Shown here: positions 33,726-41,250 of the stretch, in pieces
Numbering within the stretch: position 1 is the stretch's first letter
Layout of the letters: each line of letters begins with the position of its first letter
DNA from: DASUCS01 sp041166385
GTDB lineage: Bacteria; Actinomycetota; Acidimicrobiia; Acidimicrobiales; JACDCH01
Direction of reading: 5' to 3'
DNA: 64,000 nucleotides
Assembly: GCA_041166385.1 (NCBI GenBank)
Contig: JBEEFW010000029.1
Coordinates: 1-64,000 of the forward strand
The notes under the pieces: generated by a model
What the model was told of the DNA's origin: nothing
The model's input: only the letters and a program-made list of their open reading frames with translations
Database searches by the model: none
Translations under genes and position numbers: made by a program

Positions 33726-35008
33726 CGTGCTCGCAACCTGATCGAGTCGGCGTGCGCCGTGAGACCTTCGGCCGTGGCCAGCTCCACGACAGCCGGACCG
33801 AGGCGATCGAAGGCGGCCTGATCGACATTGACGACGTGCACGGGCTTGGTGAAGTCGTCGGCCGTGAGCGCACCGGCGTACCGCGCCGATCCGTGCGTGG
33901 GCAGGACGTGCGACGGTCCGGCGACGTAGTCGCCCAGCGACGCCGGCGCGAGCGGGCCACAGAAGACCGCGCCGGCGTGCCGTACGAGCGCCACGAGCGA
34001 TTCTGGATCGGCGTTGAGCAGTTCGAGATGCTCGGGCGCGATGAGGTTCGCAACGGCGATCGCCTGCTCCGGTCCGTCGACGAGCACACACCGGCCGTTG
34101 GTGTCGAGCGTCGACTCGATCTCCTCCCGCCGTTCGGCATCACGCGCCAATCCCGCGACCGCAGTCGTGATCGCGTCGGCCGCGGCTTCCGACCACGTGA
34201 CGAGCCAGGCCAAGCCGTCAGGCCCGTGCTCGGCCTGCACGATGATGTCGATGGCTGCGAGGTGGGGAGCGGTCGAGTCGTCCGCCACGACCACCACCTC
34301 GGAAGGACCGGCAAACGCGGACGGGATGCCCACTCGTCCTTCGCCGGCGACCTCGCGCTTCGCAACCGCCACATAGATGTTGCCGGGACCGACGATCACG
34401 TCGACCGCGGGCACCGACTGGGTGCCGTAGGCCATCGCCGCGATCGCTTGCGCACCCCCGACTCGATAGACGGTGTCGACGCCCGCGATCGCCGCGGCCG
34501 CGAGCACGACGTCGGGTACGTCGCCCGCTCGGTCCGGAGGCACGCACAGGACGACCTCGCCGACGCCTGCCACCCGGGCGGGTATCGCGGTCATCAACAC
34601 CGTGGACGGATAGACGGCCCGGCCACCTGGGACGTAGCACCCGGCGCGATCGACCGGCCGTCGCAGCGTCCGCACCACCAAGCCGTCGCGTTCGTACCGA
34701 ATGTCGGCAGTCGCCTCGGCCGTCGCGAAGTCCCGCACGTTCGCGGCTGCCAGCTCAAGGGCCTGCCGGAGCGCAGGGGCGATGCCCTCAAGGGCCCGCT
34801 TGCAGTCCGCGTCGGGAACAGCCAGGGCGTCGATGTCCACGCCGTCGAAGCGTTTCGTCAGCTCGCGAACGGCGTCGTCGCCGCGCGTTCGGACGTCGGC
34901 GAGGATCGTCCGCACCGCCTCGACGACGCTCCCGTCCCCCGCCACAGAGGGCCGCGGCACCGCGGCACCGAGGTCGGTGACACCCCGGAGGTCGAGCCGC
35001 GCAAGCAC
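33722..35008 (-). CDS. hisD: Histidinol dehydrogenase
   Basis: HisD performs the last two oxidations to histidine. From GTG 35008 the product is 428 aa, the family length. Visible motifs are RAGCYVPGGRAVYPSTVLM, VGPGNIYVAVAKREV, HGPDGLAWLVT with zinc and catalytic residues, and ASLGDYVAGPSHVLPTHGSARY. It is the first gene of the his cluster. The 54 bp to the divergent small gene at 35063 must hold its promoter. Confidence 0.94.
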   Translation of the reverse strand: MLARLDLRGVTDLGAAVPRPSVAGDGSVVEAVRTILADVRTRGDDAVRELTKRFDGVDIDALAVPDADCKRALEGIAPALRQALELAAANVRDFATAEATADIRYERDGLVVRTLRRPVDRAGCYVPGGRAVYPSTVLMTAIPARVAGVGEVVLCVPPDRAGDVPDVVLAAAAIAGVDTVYRVGGAQAIAAMAYGTQSVPAVDVIVGPGNIYVAVAKREVAGEGRVGIPSAFAGPSEVVVVADDSTAPHLAAIDIIVQAEHGPDGLAWLVTWSEAAADAITTAVAGLARDAERREEIESTLDTNGRCVLVDGPEQAIAVANLIAPEHLELLNADPESLVALVRHAGAVFCGPLAPASLGDYVAGPSHVLPTHGSARYAGALTADDFTKPVHVVNVDQAAFDRLGPAVVELATAEGLTAHADSIRLRAR

Positions 35009-35062
35009 CCCGCAACGGTACTGTCCGGTGCCTCGAGGCCGAGAAGGGGTAACGCAGGCCGC

Positions 35063-35251
35063 ATGGACCACGACCGAGCACAACTGGCCCCGGTGGCCAC
35101 CGCACTCGACGAGCTCATGCACCGCGTGACGGAGCTCGCGGACCAGTACGGCGGGTCGAACGACGACCAGGTGTCGACCGAGCTCTACGAGATCGAGCGG
35201 TCATTGCAGCAAGCGGCCCGTCGCCTCGAACGTCTGGTGCGCGGTCGCTAG
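35063..35251 (+). CDS. Small acidic helical protein (62 aa), unknown function
   Basis: The 62-aa product starts at ATG 35063 with GAGAAGGGG about 12 nt upstream. The sequence is mostly charged amphipathic helix (ALDELMHRVTELADQYGG, then TELYEIERSLQQAARRLERL), suggesting a two-helix hairpin or coiled coil. It is divergent from hisD and followed by two hairpins. No family recognised; the clean start and terminator argue that it is real. Confidence 0.65.
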   Translation: MDHDRAQLAPVATALDELMHRVTELADQYGGSNDDQVSTELYEIERSLQQAARRLERLVRGR

Positions 35252-35266
35252 CTGCGTGGAAAACGG

Positions 35267-35294
35267 GCGAAGGCTCCCGTAAGGGAGCCTTCGC
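35267..35294. terminator. 12-bp hairpin terminator after the small helical gene
   Basis: GCGAAGGCTCCC (35267-35278) and its exact complement (35283-35294) surround a GTAA loop. It lies 16 nt after the stop at 35251 in the spacer to the convergent nth gene. No T-run follows, as is common for actinobacterial hairpin terminators. Confidence 0.7.
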
Positions 35295-35330
35295 GGGCGA
35301 CACCAGGCGGCGGATCCCGATGTCGCGGGA

Positions 35331-35351
35331 ACCAGGTGGCGGGAACCTGGT
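35331..35351. terminator. Second small hairpin between small gene and nth
   Basis: ACCAGGT (35331-35337) pairs with ACCTGGT (35345-35351) across a 7-nt loop. It stands nearer the nth side and may terminate nth transcripts, or back up the hairpin at 35267. GCGGGAACC occurs twice here as a direct repeat. Confidence 0.4.
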
Positions 35352-35387
35352 CACTAGAAAACATACAACGACACTTCCGGAAACGCA

Positions 35388-36056
35388 TCACCGACTTGCC
35401 CGGCCGGCCACCCCCGCTGACGGACAAAACGACGCGAGCACGCAGTCTTCGCAACGCGGTTTGCGGGCGTCGCACACCGCTCGCCCGTGCAGGATCATCC
35501 GCAGGCTGAACGTCCCCCGGTCGGCTGGGGGAATCATGTCGTTCAGCTCGTACTCGACCTTCACAGGATCGGTCTGCGTCGTCAGGCCGAGACGGACGGA
35601 CAGCCGCCCGACGTGCGTGTCGACCGGCAATCCGGGCTCGTTCATGGCCACGCTACGCACGACATTGGCGGTCTTGCGACCGACACCGGGGATCGTGACG
35701 AGATCCTCCATAGCGTGTGGAACTTCGCTGCCGAACCGTTCCACCAACGCGTTCGCCATGCCGATGAGGCTCTTCGTCTTGTTCCGGTAGAAGCCGGTGG
35801 ACTGCACGATCGTCTCGACCTCTGCCGGGTCGGCGGCGGCGAGATCCGCGGGCGTCGGGTACCGAGCGAACAGCGCGGGTGTGACGAGATTCACGCGTTC
35901 GTCGGTGGTCTGCGCCGAGAGGATCGTGGCCGCCAGCAACTGGAACGGGTTCTCGTGCGTCAGCGCGCACAGCGCCCGCGCGTCGCCCGGATACTCCTCC
36001 GCCAGACGAGCCATCGTCTCACGCGCTCGTCCCTTCGGGGACCTCGGCCGGGCCAT
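35388..36056 (-). CDS. nth: Endonuclease III
   Basis: A bifunctional DNA glycosylase/AP lyase for oxidised pyrimidines. The 222-aa protein has the helix-hairpin-helix IPGVGRKTANVV with catalytic Lys128, Asp146 in PVDTHVGR, and the [4Fe-4S] cluster ligands Cys195, Cys202, Cys205 and Cys211 in the spacing C-x6-C-x2-C-x5-C. ATG 36056 is the start. It is divergent from mshD with 25 bp between starts. Confidence 0.95.
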   Translation of the reverse strand: MARPRSPKGRARETMARLAEEYPGDARALCALTHENPFQLLAATILSAQTTDERVNLVTPALFARYPTPADLAAADPAEVETIVQSTGFYRNKTKSLIGMANALVERFGSEVPHAMEDLVTIPGVGRKTANVVRSVAMNEPGLPVDTHVGRLSVRLGLTTQTDPVKVEYELNDMIPPADRGTFSLRMILHGRAVCDARKPRCEDCVLASFCPSAGVAGRASR

Positions 36057-36081
36057 CGACGGGACGCTACCGTCGCCCCTC

Positions 36082-36759
36082 GTGTCGCCCTCGATTCAGC
36101 GCACCCCGCGCACGTGGGTCGTCTACGCCCGTCCCGACGAACTGGCCGCGGCCCTGGGTGACGTCCGGCGATCGGGCGGTGGGCCGGTGCGCTGGTTCGT
36201 CACCGACCCCGACGACGCCGACGTCGCGGCCGCCGAGGCGGCCGGGCTCACCATCGAGCGCGACCTGCTCCAACTCCGCCGGCCGCTGCCGGTCGACGCA
36301 TCGATCCCCCTGCTCGCGGTGCGGGCCTTCGAACCGGGACGCGACGAAGCGGCGTGGATCGAGGTCAACAACCGCTCGTTCGCGACGCACCCGGAGCAAG
36401 GCGGATGGACCGTCGACGATGTCGTCTCGCGCGAAAGCGAGCCGTGGTTCGACCCAGCAGGCTTCCTGCTCCACCACGACAGCGAGACCGGCGAGCTCGC
36501 CGGCTTCGTGTGGACCAAGGTCCACGACCTCGAGCCGCGTGTCGGTGAGATCTACGTGATCGGCGTCGATCCGCGCTTCCAGGGACGCGGGCTCGGCCGC
36601 ACGTTGACGCTGCTCGGTCTCGACTGGCTGCACCGGGAACGGAACATCGATCACGGCATGCTCTACGTCGACGCCGCCAATGCGCCGGCGGTTGCGATGT
36701 ACAACCGGCTCGGCTTCGAGACCGATCACGTCGATCGATCATTCGCCGGCGAGGTCTAG
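36082..36759 (+). CDS. mshD: Mycothiol synthase
   Basis: MshD acetylates Cys-GlcN-Ins, the last step of mycothiol synthesis. The strong C-terminal GNAT domain shows NNRSFATHPEQGGWT, GFVWTKVHD, GEIYVIGVDPRFQGRGLGRTL and YVDAANAPAVAMYNRLGF, which is characteristic of MshD. From GTG 36082 the protein is 225 aa, whereas typical MshD has two GNAT domains and about 300 aa, so the N-terminal domain looks reduced to about 75 residues. Homology does not extend into the overlapping nth region. Confidence 0.85.
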   Translation: MSPSIQRTPRTWVVYARPDELAAALGDVRRSGGGPVRWFVTDPDDADVAAAEAAGLTIERDLLQLRRPLPVDASIPLLAVRAFEPGRDEAAWIEVNNRSFATHPEQGGWTVDDVVSRESEPWFDPAGFLLHHDSETGELAGFVWTKVHDLEPRVGEIYVIGVDPRFQGRGLGRTLTLLGLDWLHRERNIDHGMLYVDAANAPAVAMYNRLGFETDHVDRSFAGEV

Positions 36760-37511
36760 GAGACGCCGACCCCGACGAGGCTGCCGACGAGGAACGTGAT
36801 GCCCGCCGCGAATGTGGCGATCGCCACCTGACGCCCCGCGGAGAACAGCACCGACTTGCCGGTGAAGCGGGCCAGGAGCGTGCCGACCACCGCGCTGGCG
36901 ATGAAGCCGAGCACGATCGATGCGATGACCGCGGCCGTGCCGGTCCCGAAGAACCACGGGAGGAGCGGCACGAGCGCGCCGAGCGCGAACGCGACGAACG
37001 ACGACGTGGCCGCACCGGTCGGCGACCCGAGCTTGTCGGGATCGATCCCGAGCTCCTCGCGAGCGTGCGTCTGCAGCGCCATCTCGGGGTCGGCCATCAT
37101 CTGCAGCGCGAGCTCGCGGGCGCGATCGGGGTCGACACCGCGCGACTGGTAGATCTGCGTGAGCTCGACGGTCTCGACATGCGGATTGCGATGCAGCTCA
37201 CGCCGCTCGAGCTCGAGCTCGCGCTCGAACAGCTCCGTCTGCGCCTTCATCGAGACGTACTCACCGGCCGACATCGACACCGCGCCCGCGATCAAGCCGG
37301 CGAGACCGGCGAGCCGAACGAATCCGGCTCCCGGGTTGGCGCCCGCGACCCCGAGGATCAACGACACATTGGAGACCAGTCCATCGCTCACGCCGAACAC
37401 CGCGGCCCGCGCCGTACCGCGATCGATGTCGCGATGATGGTGTTCGGGACGAGGTGCGATCTGCGCGGCATCGCGGTTGCGGCGCGCCACTCTGGCACTG
37501 GCGTCGGACAT
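36756..37511 (-). CDS. VIT1/CCC1-family iron/manganese transporter
   Basis: A 251-aa membrane protein. The N-terminal HHHRDIDRGTARAAVFGVSDGLVSNVSLILGVAGA and EYVSMKAQTELFERELELERREL are the family hallmark; the acidic cytoplasmic loop (about 80-160) carries the metal-binding Glu residues, followed by three C-terminal helices. It exports or stores Fe2+ or Mn2+. ATG 37511 is the start. The last 4 bp overlap mshD, convergent. Confidence 0.88.
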   Translation of the reverse strand: MSDASARVARRNRDAAQIAPRPEHHHRDIDRGTARAAVFGVSDGLVSNVSLILGVAGANPGAGFVRLAGLAGLIAGAVSMSAGEYVSMKAQTELFERELELERRELHRNPHVETVELTQIYQSRGVDPDRARELALQMMADPEMALQTHAREELGIDPDKLGSPTGAATSSFVAFALGALVPLLPWFFGTGTAAVIASIVLGFIASAVVGTLLARFTGKSVLFSAGRQVAIATFAAGITFLVGSLVGVGVS

Positions 37512-37530
37512 TGTCCGTAGCCTACGAGTC

Positions 37531-38565
37531 GTGACCACTCGGTACGACGTTGATCTCGCGGGGTTAGGCGACCTTCTCGCGGACTCACCGTCGTACCGAA
37601 TACGCCAGGTGTGGGACGGCTTGTATCGCCGGAGGGTGGAGCCGGAGGCGATGACCGAGTTGCCGAAGGCGTTGCGCGCAAGGCTCACAGCAGAGCTCCC
37701 GGCGGCGCTCGAGCTCGCCGCCGAGCGGGTCAGCGACGGCGGCGACACCGTGAAGCAACTGTGGAAGCTCAACGATGGAAGGGCCATCGAGAGCGTGCTG
37801 ATGCGCTACCGCGATCGGGTCACCGTGTGCGTCAGCACGCAGGCGGGCTGCGCGATGGGCTGCGGGTTCTGTGCCACCGGACAAGCGGGCTTCGATCGGC
37901 AGCTCACGACCGGAGAGATCATCGAGCAGGTGATCCGGGCGTCGCAGCGGCTGTCCGAGGACACCGAAGGCCGGGTCTCCAACATCGTGTTCATGGGCAT
38001 GGGTGAGCCGCTGGCGAACTACGACAACCTCTGGCCGGCGATCGAGCGGCTACAGGGCGACGTCGGGATCTCCGCTCGGCACATCACGGTGTCCACGATC
38101 GGGATCGTGCCCGGTATCCAGCGCATCGCGGGCGAGCGCCTTCCGGTGAACCTCGCGGTGTCGTTGCACGCGGCGAACGACAGCCTGCGAAGCGAGTTGG
38201 TGCCGATCAACAAGCGCTACCCGTTGGTGAAGCTGGCGGAGGCCTGCCGCGCGTATCTCGCCGCGACGCACCGACGGCTGTCGTTCGAATGGGCGCTGAT
38301 CGACGGCGTGAACGACCGCCGCACCGACGCGGCGGAGCTCGCGGCCTACGCCCGCCCGTTGCGGGCGCACGTGAATCTCATCCCCCTGAACGCGACACCG
38401 GGGTGGCCGACGAAGGGCACGTCTGCGGCCGGGGTGCGAGCGTTCCGGGATCGACTGGTCGAGCTCGGCATCAACGCCACCATCCGCCGCAACCGCGGCA
38501 CCGACATCGACGCCGCCTGCGGCCAACTCGCCGCCCGCGTCGACCTCCGCAAATCCAGTGCATAG
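37531..38565 (+). CDS. rlmN: Dual-specificity RNA methyltransferase (23S rRNA A2503)
   Basis: A radical-SAM enzyme that methylates C2 of A2503 in 23S rRNA and of tRNA A37. The 344-aa protein has the cluster motif CAMGCGFC (Cys107, 111, 114), VFMGMGEPLANYDN, VSTIGIVPGI, NLAVSLHAAND and RRNRGTDIDAACGQLA with the reaction cysteine. GTG 37531 is used, 19 bp from the divergent transporter start. Its last four codons and TAG lie inside a 48-nt palindrome (38551-38598). Confidence 0.95.
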   Translation: MTTRYDVDLAGLGDLLADSPSYRIRQVWDGLYRRRVEPEAMTELPKALRARLTAELPAALELAAERVSDGGDTVKQLWKLNDGRAIESVLMRYRDRVTVCVSTQAGCAMGCGFCATGQAGFDRQLTTGEIIEQVIRASQRLSEDTEGRVSNIVFMGMGEPLANYDNLWPAIERLQGDVGISARHITVSTIGIVPGIQRIAGERLPVNLAVSLHAANDSLRSELVPINKRYPLVKLAEACRAYLAATHRRLSFEWALIDGVNDRRTDAAELAAYARPLRAHVNLIPLNATPGWPTKGTSAAGVRAFRDRLVELGINATIRRNRGTDIDAACGQLAARVDLRKSSA

Positions 38566-38598
38566 CGACACACTTCTGTGTCGTAGTGCACTGGATTT
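38551..38598. repeat. 48-nt palindrome spanning the rlmN stop codon
   Basis: The outer arms AAATCCAGTGCA and its complement (12 bp) enclose a TAG/TAG near-pair, then CGACACA/TGTGTCG (7 bp) around a CTTC loop. The left arm encodes the C-terminal KSSA and the stop of RlmN. It fills the spacer to the convergent nucleotidyltransferase. Its core CGACACACTTCTGTGTCG matches 15 of 18 bases with the reverse complement of the core at 40162-40209, which has the same total length. Confidence 0.85.
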
Positions 38599-38602
38599 CG
38601 GC

Positions 38603-39355
38603 TCAGCGGACCAACACGGTGAGGTGTTCGTGGGCGCGGATGGCGCGGGTGAGGTGCTCGTCTGCGCGGACGTGGGCGCCGGGCCAGATCACGCACTGAT
38701 CGATCTCGCCCTCGACGATCGCTCCCTGTCCGACCACGGACGTGCCGCCCGACCAGTGCATGTTCGCCGCGAGGTACTGCGACGGTGTGCCGCAATCCAT
38801 GCACACCGCGTCCGGCGGCAGTTCGACGACCTCGAGGCGGGCCTCCTGTGCGGCGCGCGACCAGCTGCGTTCGTACAGCCCCGTGGGCTCCGGCGCGAGC
38901 GTGACGATCTCCGACCACGGCAGCACACAACCGGCGACCTCCGCGTTGGGACCAAACTTCGATCCCGCCGGCACGAGCACGCGGATGCGCTCCCCGTCCC
39001 AACCGTCCAGTAGCGGGGCCACCGACGACGGGCAGTACGTGTCGCCGTTCACGACGACGACAGGCCGGTGGTCGATCCAATCGCGCAACAAACCGATCGC
39101 GCCCGCCGTGCCGAGCGCCTTCTCGTCCTCGATCGAGAGGTGCACGCGTCGAGCGAGGTGCGCCTCCATCAGCGACCGATGGTGGTGCGCATTCACCGCG
39201 AGCGCGCCGGTCACGCCTGCGAAGCGATCGAGCGCGTGATCCACCAGCGCGCGATCACCGACCGGGCACAGGACCTTTGGACGGAGCAGCGTCAACGGCC
39301 TGAGCCGGAGCCCGGCACCAGCACCGAGCACGACACCTGCAATGCTGTCAGCCAT
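38603..39355 (-). CDS. Nucleotidyltransferase (sugar-1-phosphate NTP-transferase fold)
   Basis: A 250-aa protein with the nucleotidyltransferase signature GVVLGAGAGLRLRPLT and PKVLCPVGD (Lys27), the metal motif NGDTY, and a short left-handed-helix-like tail (VVGQGAIVEGEIDQCVIWPGAHV). It probably makes a nucleotide sugar such as GDP-mannose or dTDP-glucose, but the specificity is not clear. Its ATG (39353-39355) shares a CATG with the divergent membrane-protein start. Confidence 0.82.
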   Translation of the reverse strand: MADSIAGVVLGAGAGLRLRPLTLLRPKVLCPVGDRALVDHALDRFAGVTGALAVNAHHHRSLMEAHLARRVHLSIEDEKALGTAGAIGLLRDWIDHRPVVVVNGDTYCPSSVAPLLDGWDGERIRVLVPAGSKFGPNAEVAGCVLPWSEIVTLAPEPTGLYERSWSRAAQEARLEVVELPPDAVCMDCGTPSQYLAANMHWSGGTSVVGQGAIVEGEIDQCVIWPGAHVRADEHLTRAIRAHEHLTVLVR

Positions 39356-39707
39356 GCAGACGCGCCGGTGGGTCGACCCGTCGCAGCCCCAGACGCTGCA
39401 GATCGCGGTGTTCCTGCTCTACGCCCAAGCGGCCTTCGCCCTGCTGTTCGGACAATTCATCCACCTCGACGGCTTCGTGATCGTCATCGGCGGTGTTGGC
39501 GCAGGCTACGGCATCGCCAACGAGCGGAAGTGGGGGTACGGGCTGGGGCTTCTGGTGGCCATCTTCCCGTTCGTGTATCGCATCGCGAAGATCGACCTCG
39601 CCCACGTGTTCAACACCGACGTGGTCACGTTGATGTTCGAGATCGCGCTCGTCTTCTTGCTGTTGCACCCGCAGTCTCGTGACTACGAAAGGATCTGGTT
39701 CAAGTGA
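39354..39707 (+). CDS. Small multi-pass membrane protein, unknown function
   Basis: A 117-aa product from ATG 39354 with about four hydrophobic segments (IAVFLLYAQAAFALLFG, VIVIGGVGAGYGIA, GYGLGLLVAIFPFVYRI, VTLMFEIALVFLLL). The charged ends and even spacing suggest four membrane helices. No family recognised. An in-frame ATG at 39342 would overlap the divergent gene. It is translationally coupled (GTGA overlap) to the MaoC hydratase. Confidence 0.72.
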   Translation: MQTRRWVDPSQPQTLQIAVFLLYAQAAFALLFGQFIHLDGFVIVIGGVGAGYGIANERKWGYGLGLLVAIFPFVYRIAKIDLAHVFNTDVVTLMFEIALVFLLLHPQSRDYERIWFK

Positions 39708-40159
39708 CACTCACGGTGAAGGGAGTGCAGGGGCTCAAGGAGCTCGTCGGTCAGCACATCGGCTACAGCGACTGGCATCAGGTCACGCAGGAGCAGGTGA
39801 ACCTCTTCGCCGACGCCACCGGTGACCATCAGTGGATCCACGTCGATCCGGAACGCGCCAAGGCCGGACCGTTCGGTGGACCCATCGCACACGGCTACCT
39901 CACGCTCGCACTCGTGCCGTTCTTCCTCCCGACGATCATGCAAGTCGACGGCATCAGCATGGGCGTGAACTACGGCTGCGAGAAGGTGCGCTTCCCCTCA
40001 CCGGTGCCCGTGGGATCCAAGGTGCGCTGCGGCGCAGCCGTCGAAGCCGTGGACGACGTGTCCGGCGGCGTGCAAGCGACCATCACCGCGACGATCGAAG
40101 TCGAAGGCGCACCGAAGCCGAGCTGCGTCGCGCAGGTCGTCTACCGCTACTACGAATGA
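39704..40159 (+). CDS. MaoC-like enoyl-CoA hydratase
   Basis: A 151-aa hot-dog fold protein. The hydratase 2 motif FADATGDHQWIHVD holds the catalytic Asp41 and His46, followed by GPFGGPIAHGYLTLAL. It hydrates enoyl-CoA or enoyl-ACP substrates. GTG 39704 overlaps the stop of the upstream membrane protein by 4 bp. Its stop is followed at once by a 48-nt palindrome. Confidence 0.9.
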   Translation: MTLTVKGVQGLKELVGQHIGYSDWHQVTQEQVNLFADATGDHQWIHVDPERAKAGPFGGPIAHGYLTLALVPFFLPTIMQVDGISMGVNYGCEKVRFPSPVPVGSKVRCGAAVEAVDDVSGGVQATITATIEVEGAPKPSCVAQVVYRYYE

Positions 40160-40161
40160 CC

Positions 40162-40209
40162 TTTTGACAGTACCGGCGATACAAAAGTGTGTTGCCCATA
40201 CTGTCAAAA
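40162..40209. repeat. 48-nt palindrome after maoC
   Basis: The outer arms TTTTGACAGTA/TACTGTCAAAA (11 bp), a 2-nt mismatch, then GGCGATACA/TGTGTTGCC (9 bp with wobble pairs) around an AAAG loop. It begins 3 nt after the maoC stop in the 86-bp spacer to the convergent LLM oxidoreductase. On the minus strand its core reads ACACACTTTTGTAT, close to the cores at 4771 and 38551. Confidence 0.82.
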
Positions 40210-40245
40210 CAACGGCTAGGCGCGCATTGCGAAGGTTGTACTCGC

Positions 40246-41208
40246 CTAGCGGAAGTTCGGGATGACCTTTTCGGCGAACAGTCGCAGGCTCTGGTCGTCG
40301 GGATAGTCGGAGCACCACGGCACGAAGCCGGTGCAGCCGAGATCGAGATAGGTCTGGATCTTCTCGCTCACCTGCTCGGGAGTGCCGACCAGGTTGCCCT
40401 CGCGCCACGACTCCAACGGCTCGCCCCACATCGAACGCGTGCCAGCATCGATGATCTCCTGCTCGGTCTCGCGGACGAACACCGCACCCGAGATCGTCTT
40501 CATGATCTCGTCGTAGTCACGCCCTACGGCTTTGCAATGCTGCTTCAACACCTCAGCCTTGTGCGCCCACTCCTGCGGTTTGCCCCCGAAGTTCGAGCGG
40601 TCGGCATGCCGGGCAACGACGCGCAACGTCAACTGCTCGCCCCCGCCGCCGATCCAGATCGGCGGATGCGGACGCTGCACCGGCTTCGGGTCGCATTGCG
40701 CTCCGGCCAGTTGGTAGTAGCGCCCGTCGTACGCGACGTCGGGTTCGGTCCACATCGCCTTCACGATCTCGACGGTCTCACGCAGCATGCCGATGCGGAC
40801 CTTCGCTTCGGGGAACTCGTAGCCATAGCCCCGGAACTCGTGGTCGTACCACCCGGCACCGATACCCCAATCGAGCCGCCCGCCACTGATCACGTCGACC
40901 GTGCTCGTGATCTTGGCGAGGAGCCCGGGGTTCCGGTACGGCGCGCAGCCCACCATCTGTCCGAGCCGCACGCGGCTCGTGCGTTGACTGATCGCCGCCA
41001 TCACGGTCCAGCACTCGAACACCGCCTCGTGCGACGGCACCGGCACGTTGTGGAAATGGTCGTAGACCCACACCGAGTCGTAGCCGAGCTCCTCCGCGAG
41101 CACCGCGATCTCGACGGCCTTGGCCCACTTCGCCTCGGCGCCCGAGATGCTGGCGAGCTCCATCTTCCAGCCCTGCGGGATGAAGCATCCGAACTGCACG
41201 TTGTTCAT
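40246..41208 (-). CDS. LLM-class F420-dependent oxidoreductase
   Basis: A 320-aa luciferase-like TIM barrel. Typical blocks are ELGYDSVWVYDHFHNVP, RLGQMVGCAPYRNPGLLAK, GRLDWGIGAGWYDHEFRGYG, RPHPPIWIGGGGEQLTLR and LVGTPEQVSEKIQ. Such enzymes use reduced F420 (or flavin) to act on varied substrates; the substrate here is unknown. ATG 41208 begins at the conserved MNNVQFGCF; the longer frame upstream is not conserved. Confidence 0.88.
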   Translation of the reverse strand: MNNVQFGCFIPQGWKMELASISGAEAKWAKAVEIAVLAEELGYDSVWVYDHFHNVPVPSHEAVFECWTVMAAISQRTSRVRLGQMVGCAPYRNPGLLAKITSTVDVISGGRLDWGIGAGWYDHEFRGYGYEFPEAKVRIGMLRETVEIVKAMWTEPDVAYDGRYYQLAGAQCDPKPVQRPHPPIWIGGGGEQLTLRVVARHADRSNFGGKPQEWAHKAEVLKQHCKAVGRDYDEIMKTISGAVFVRETEQEIIDAGTRSMWGEPLESWREGNLVGTPEQVSEKIQTYLDLGCTGFVPWCSDYPDDQSLRLFAEKVIPNFR

Positions 41209-41250
41209 GCCGCGGCACGATAGACGGGCCTGCGCTCCTACCATCCCCCC

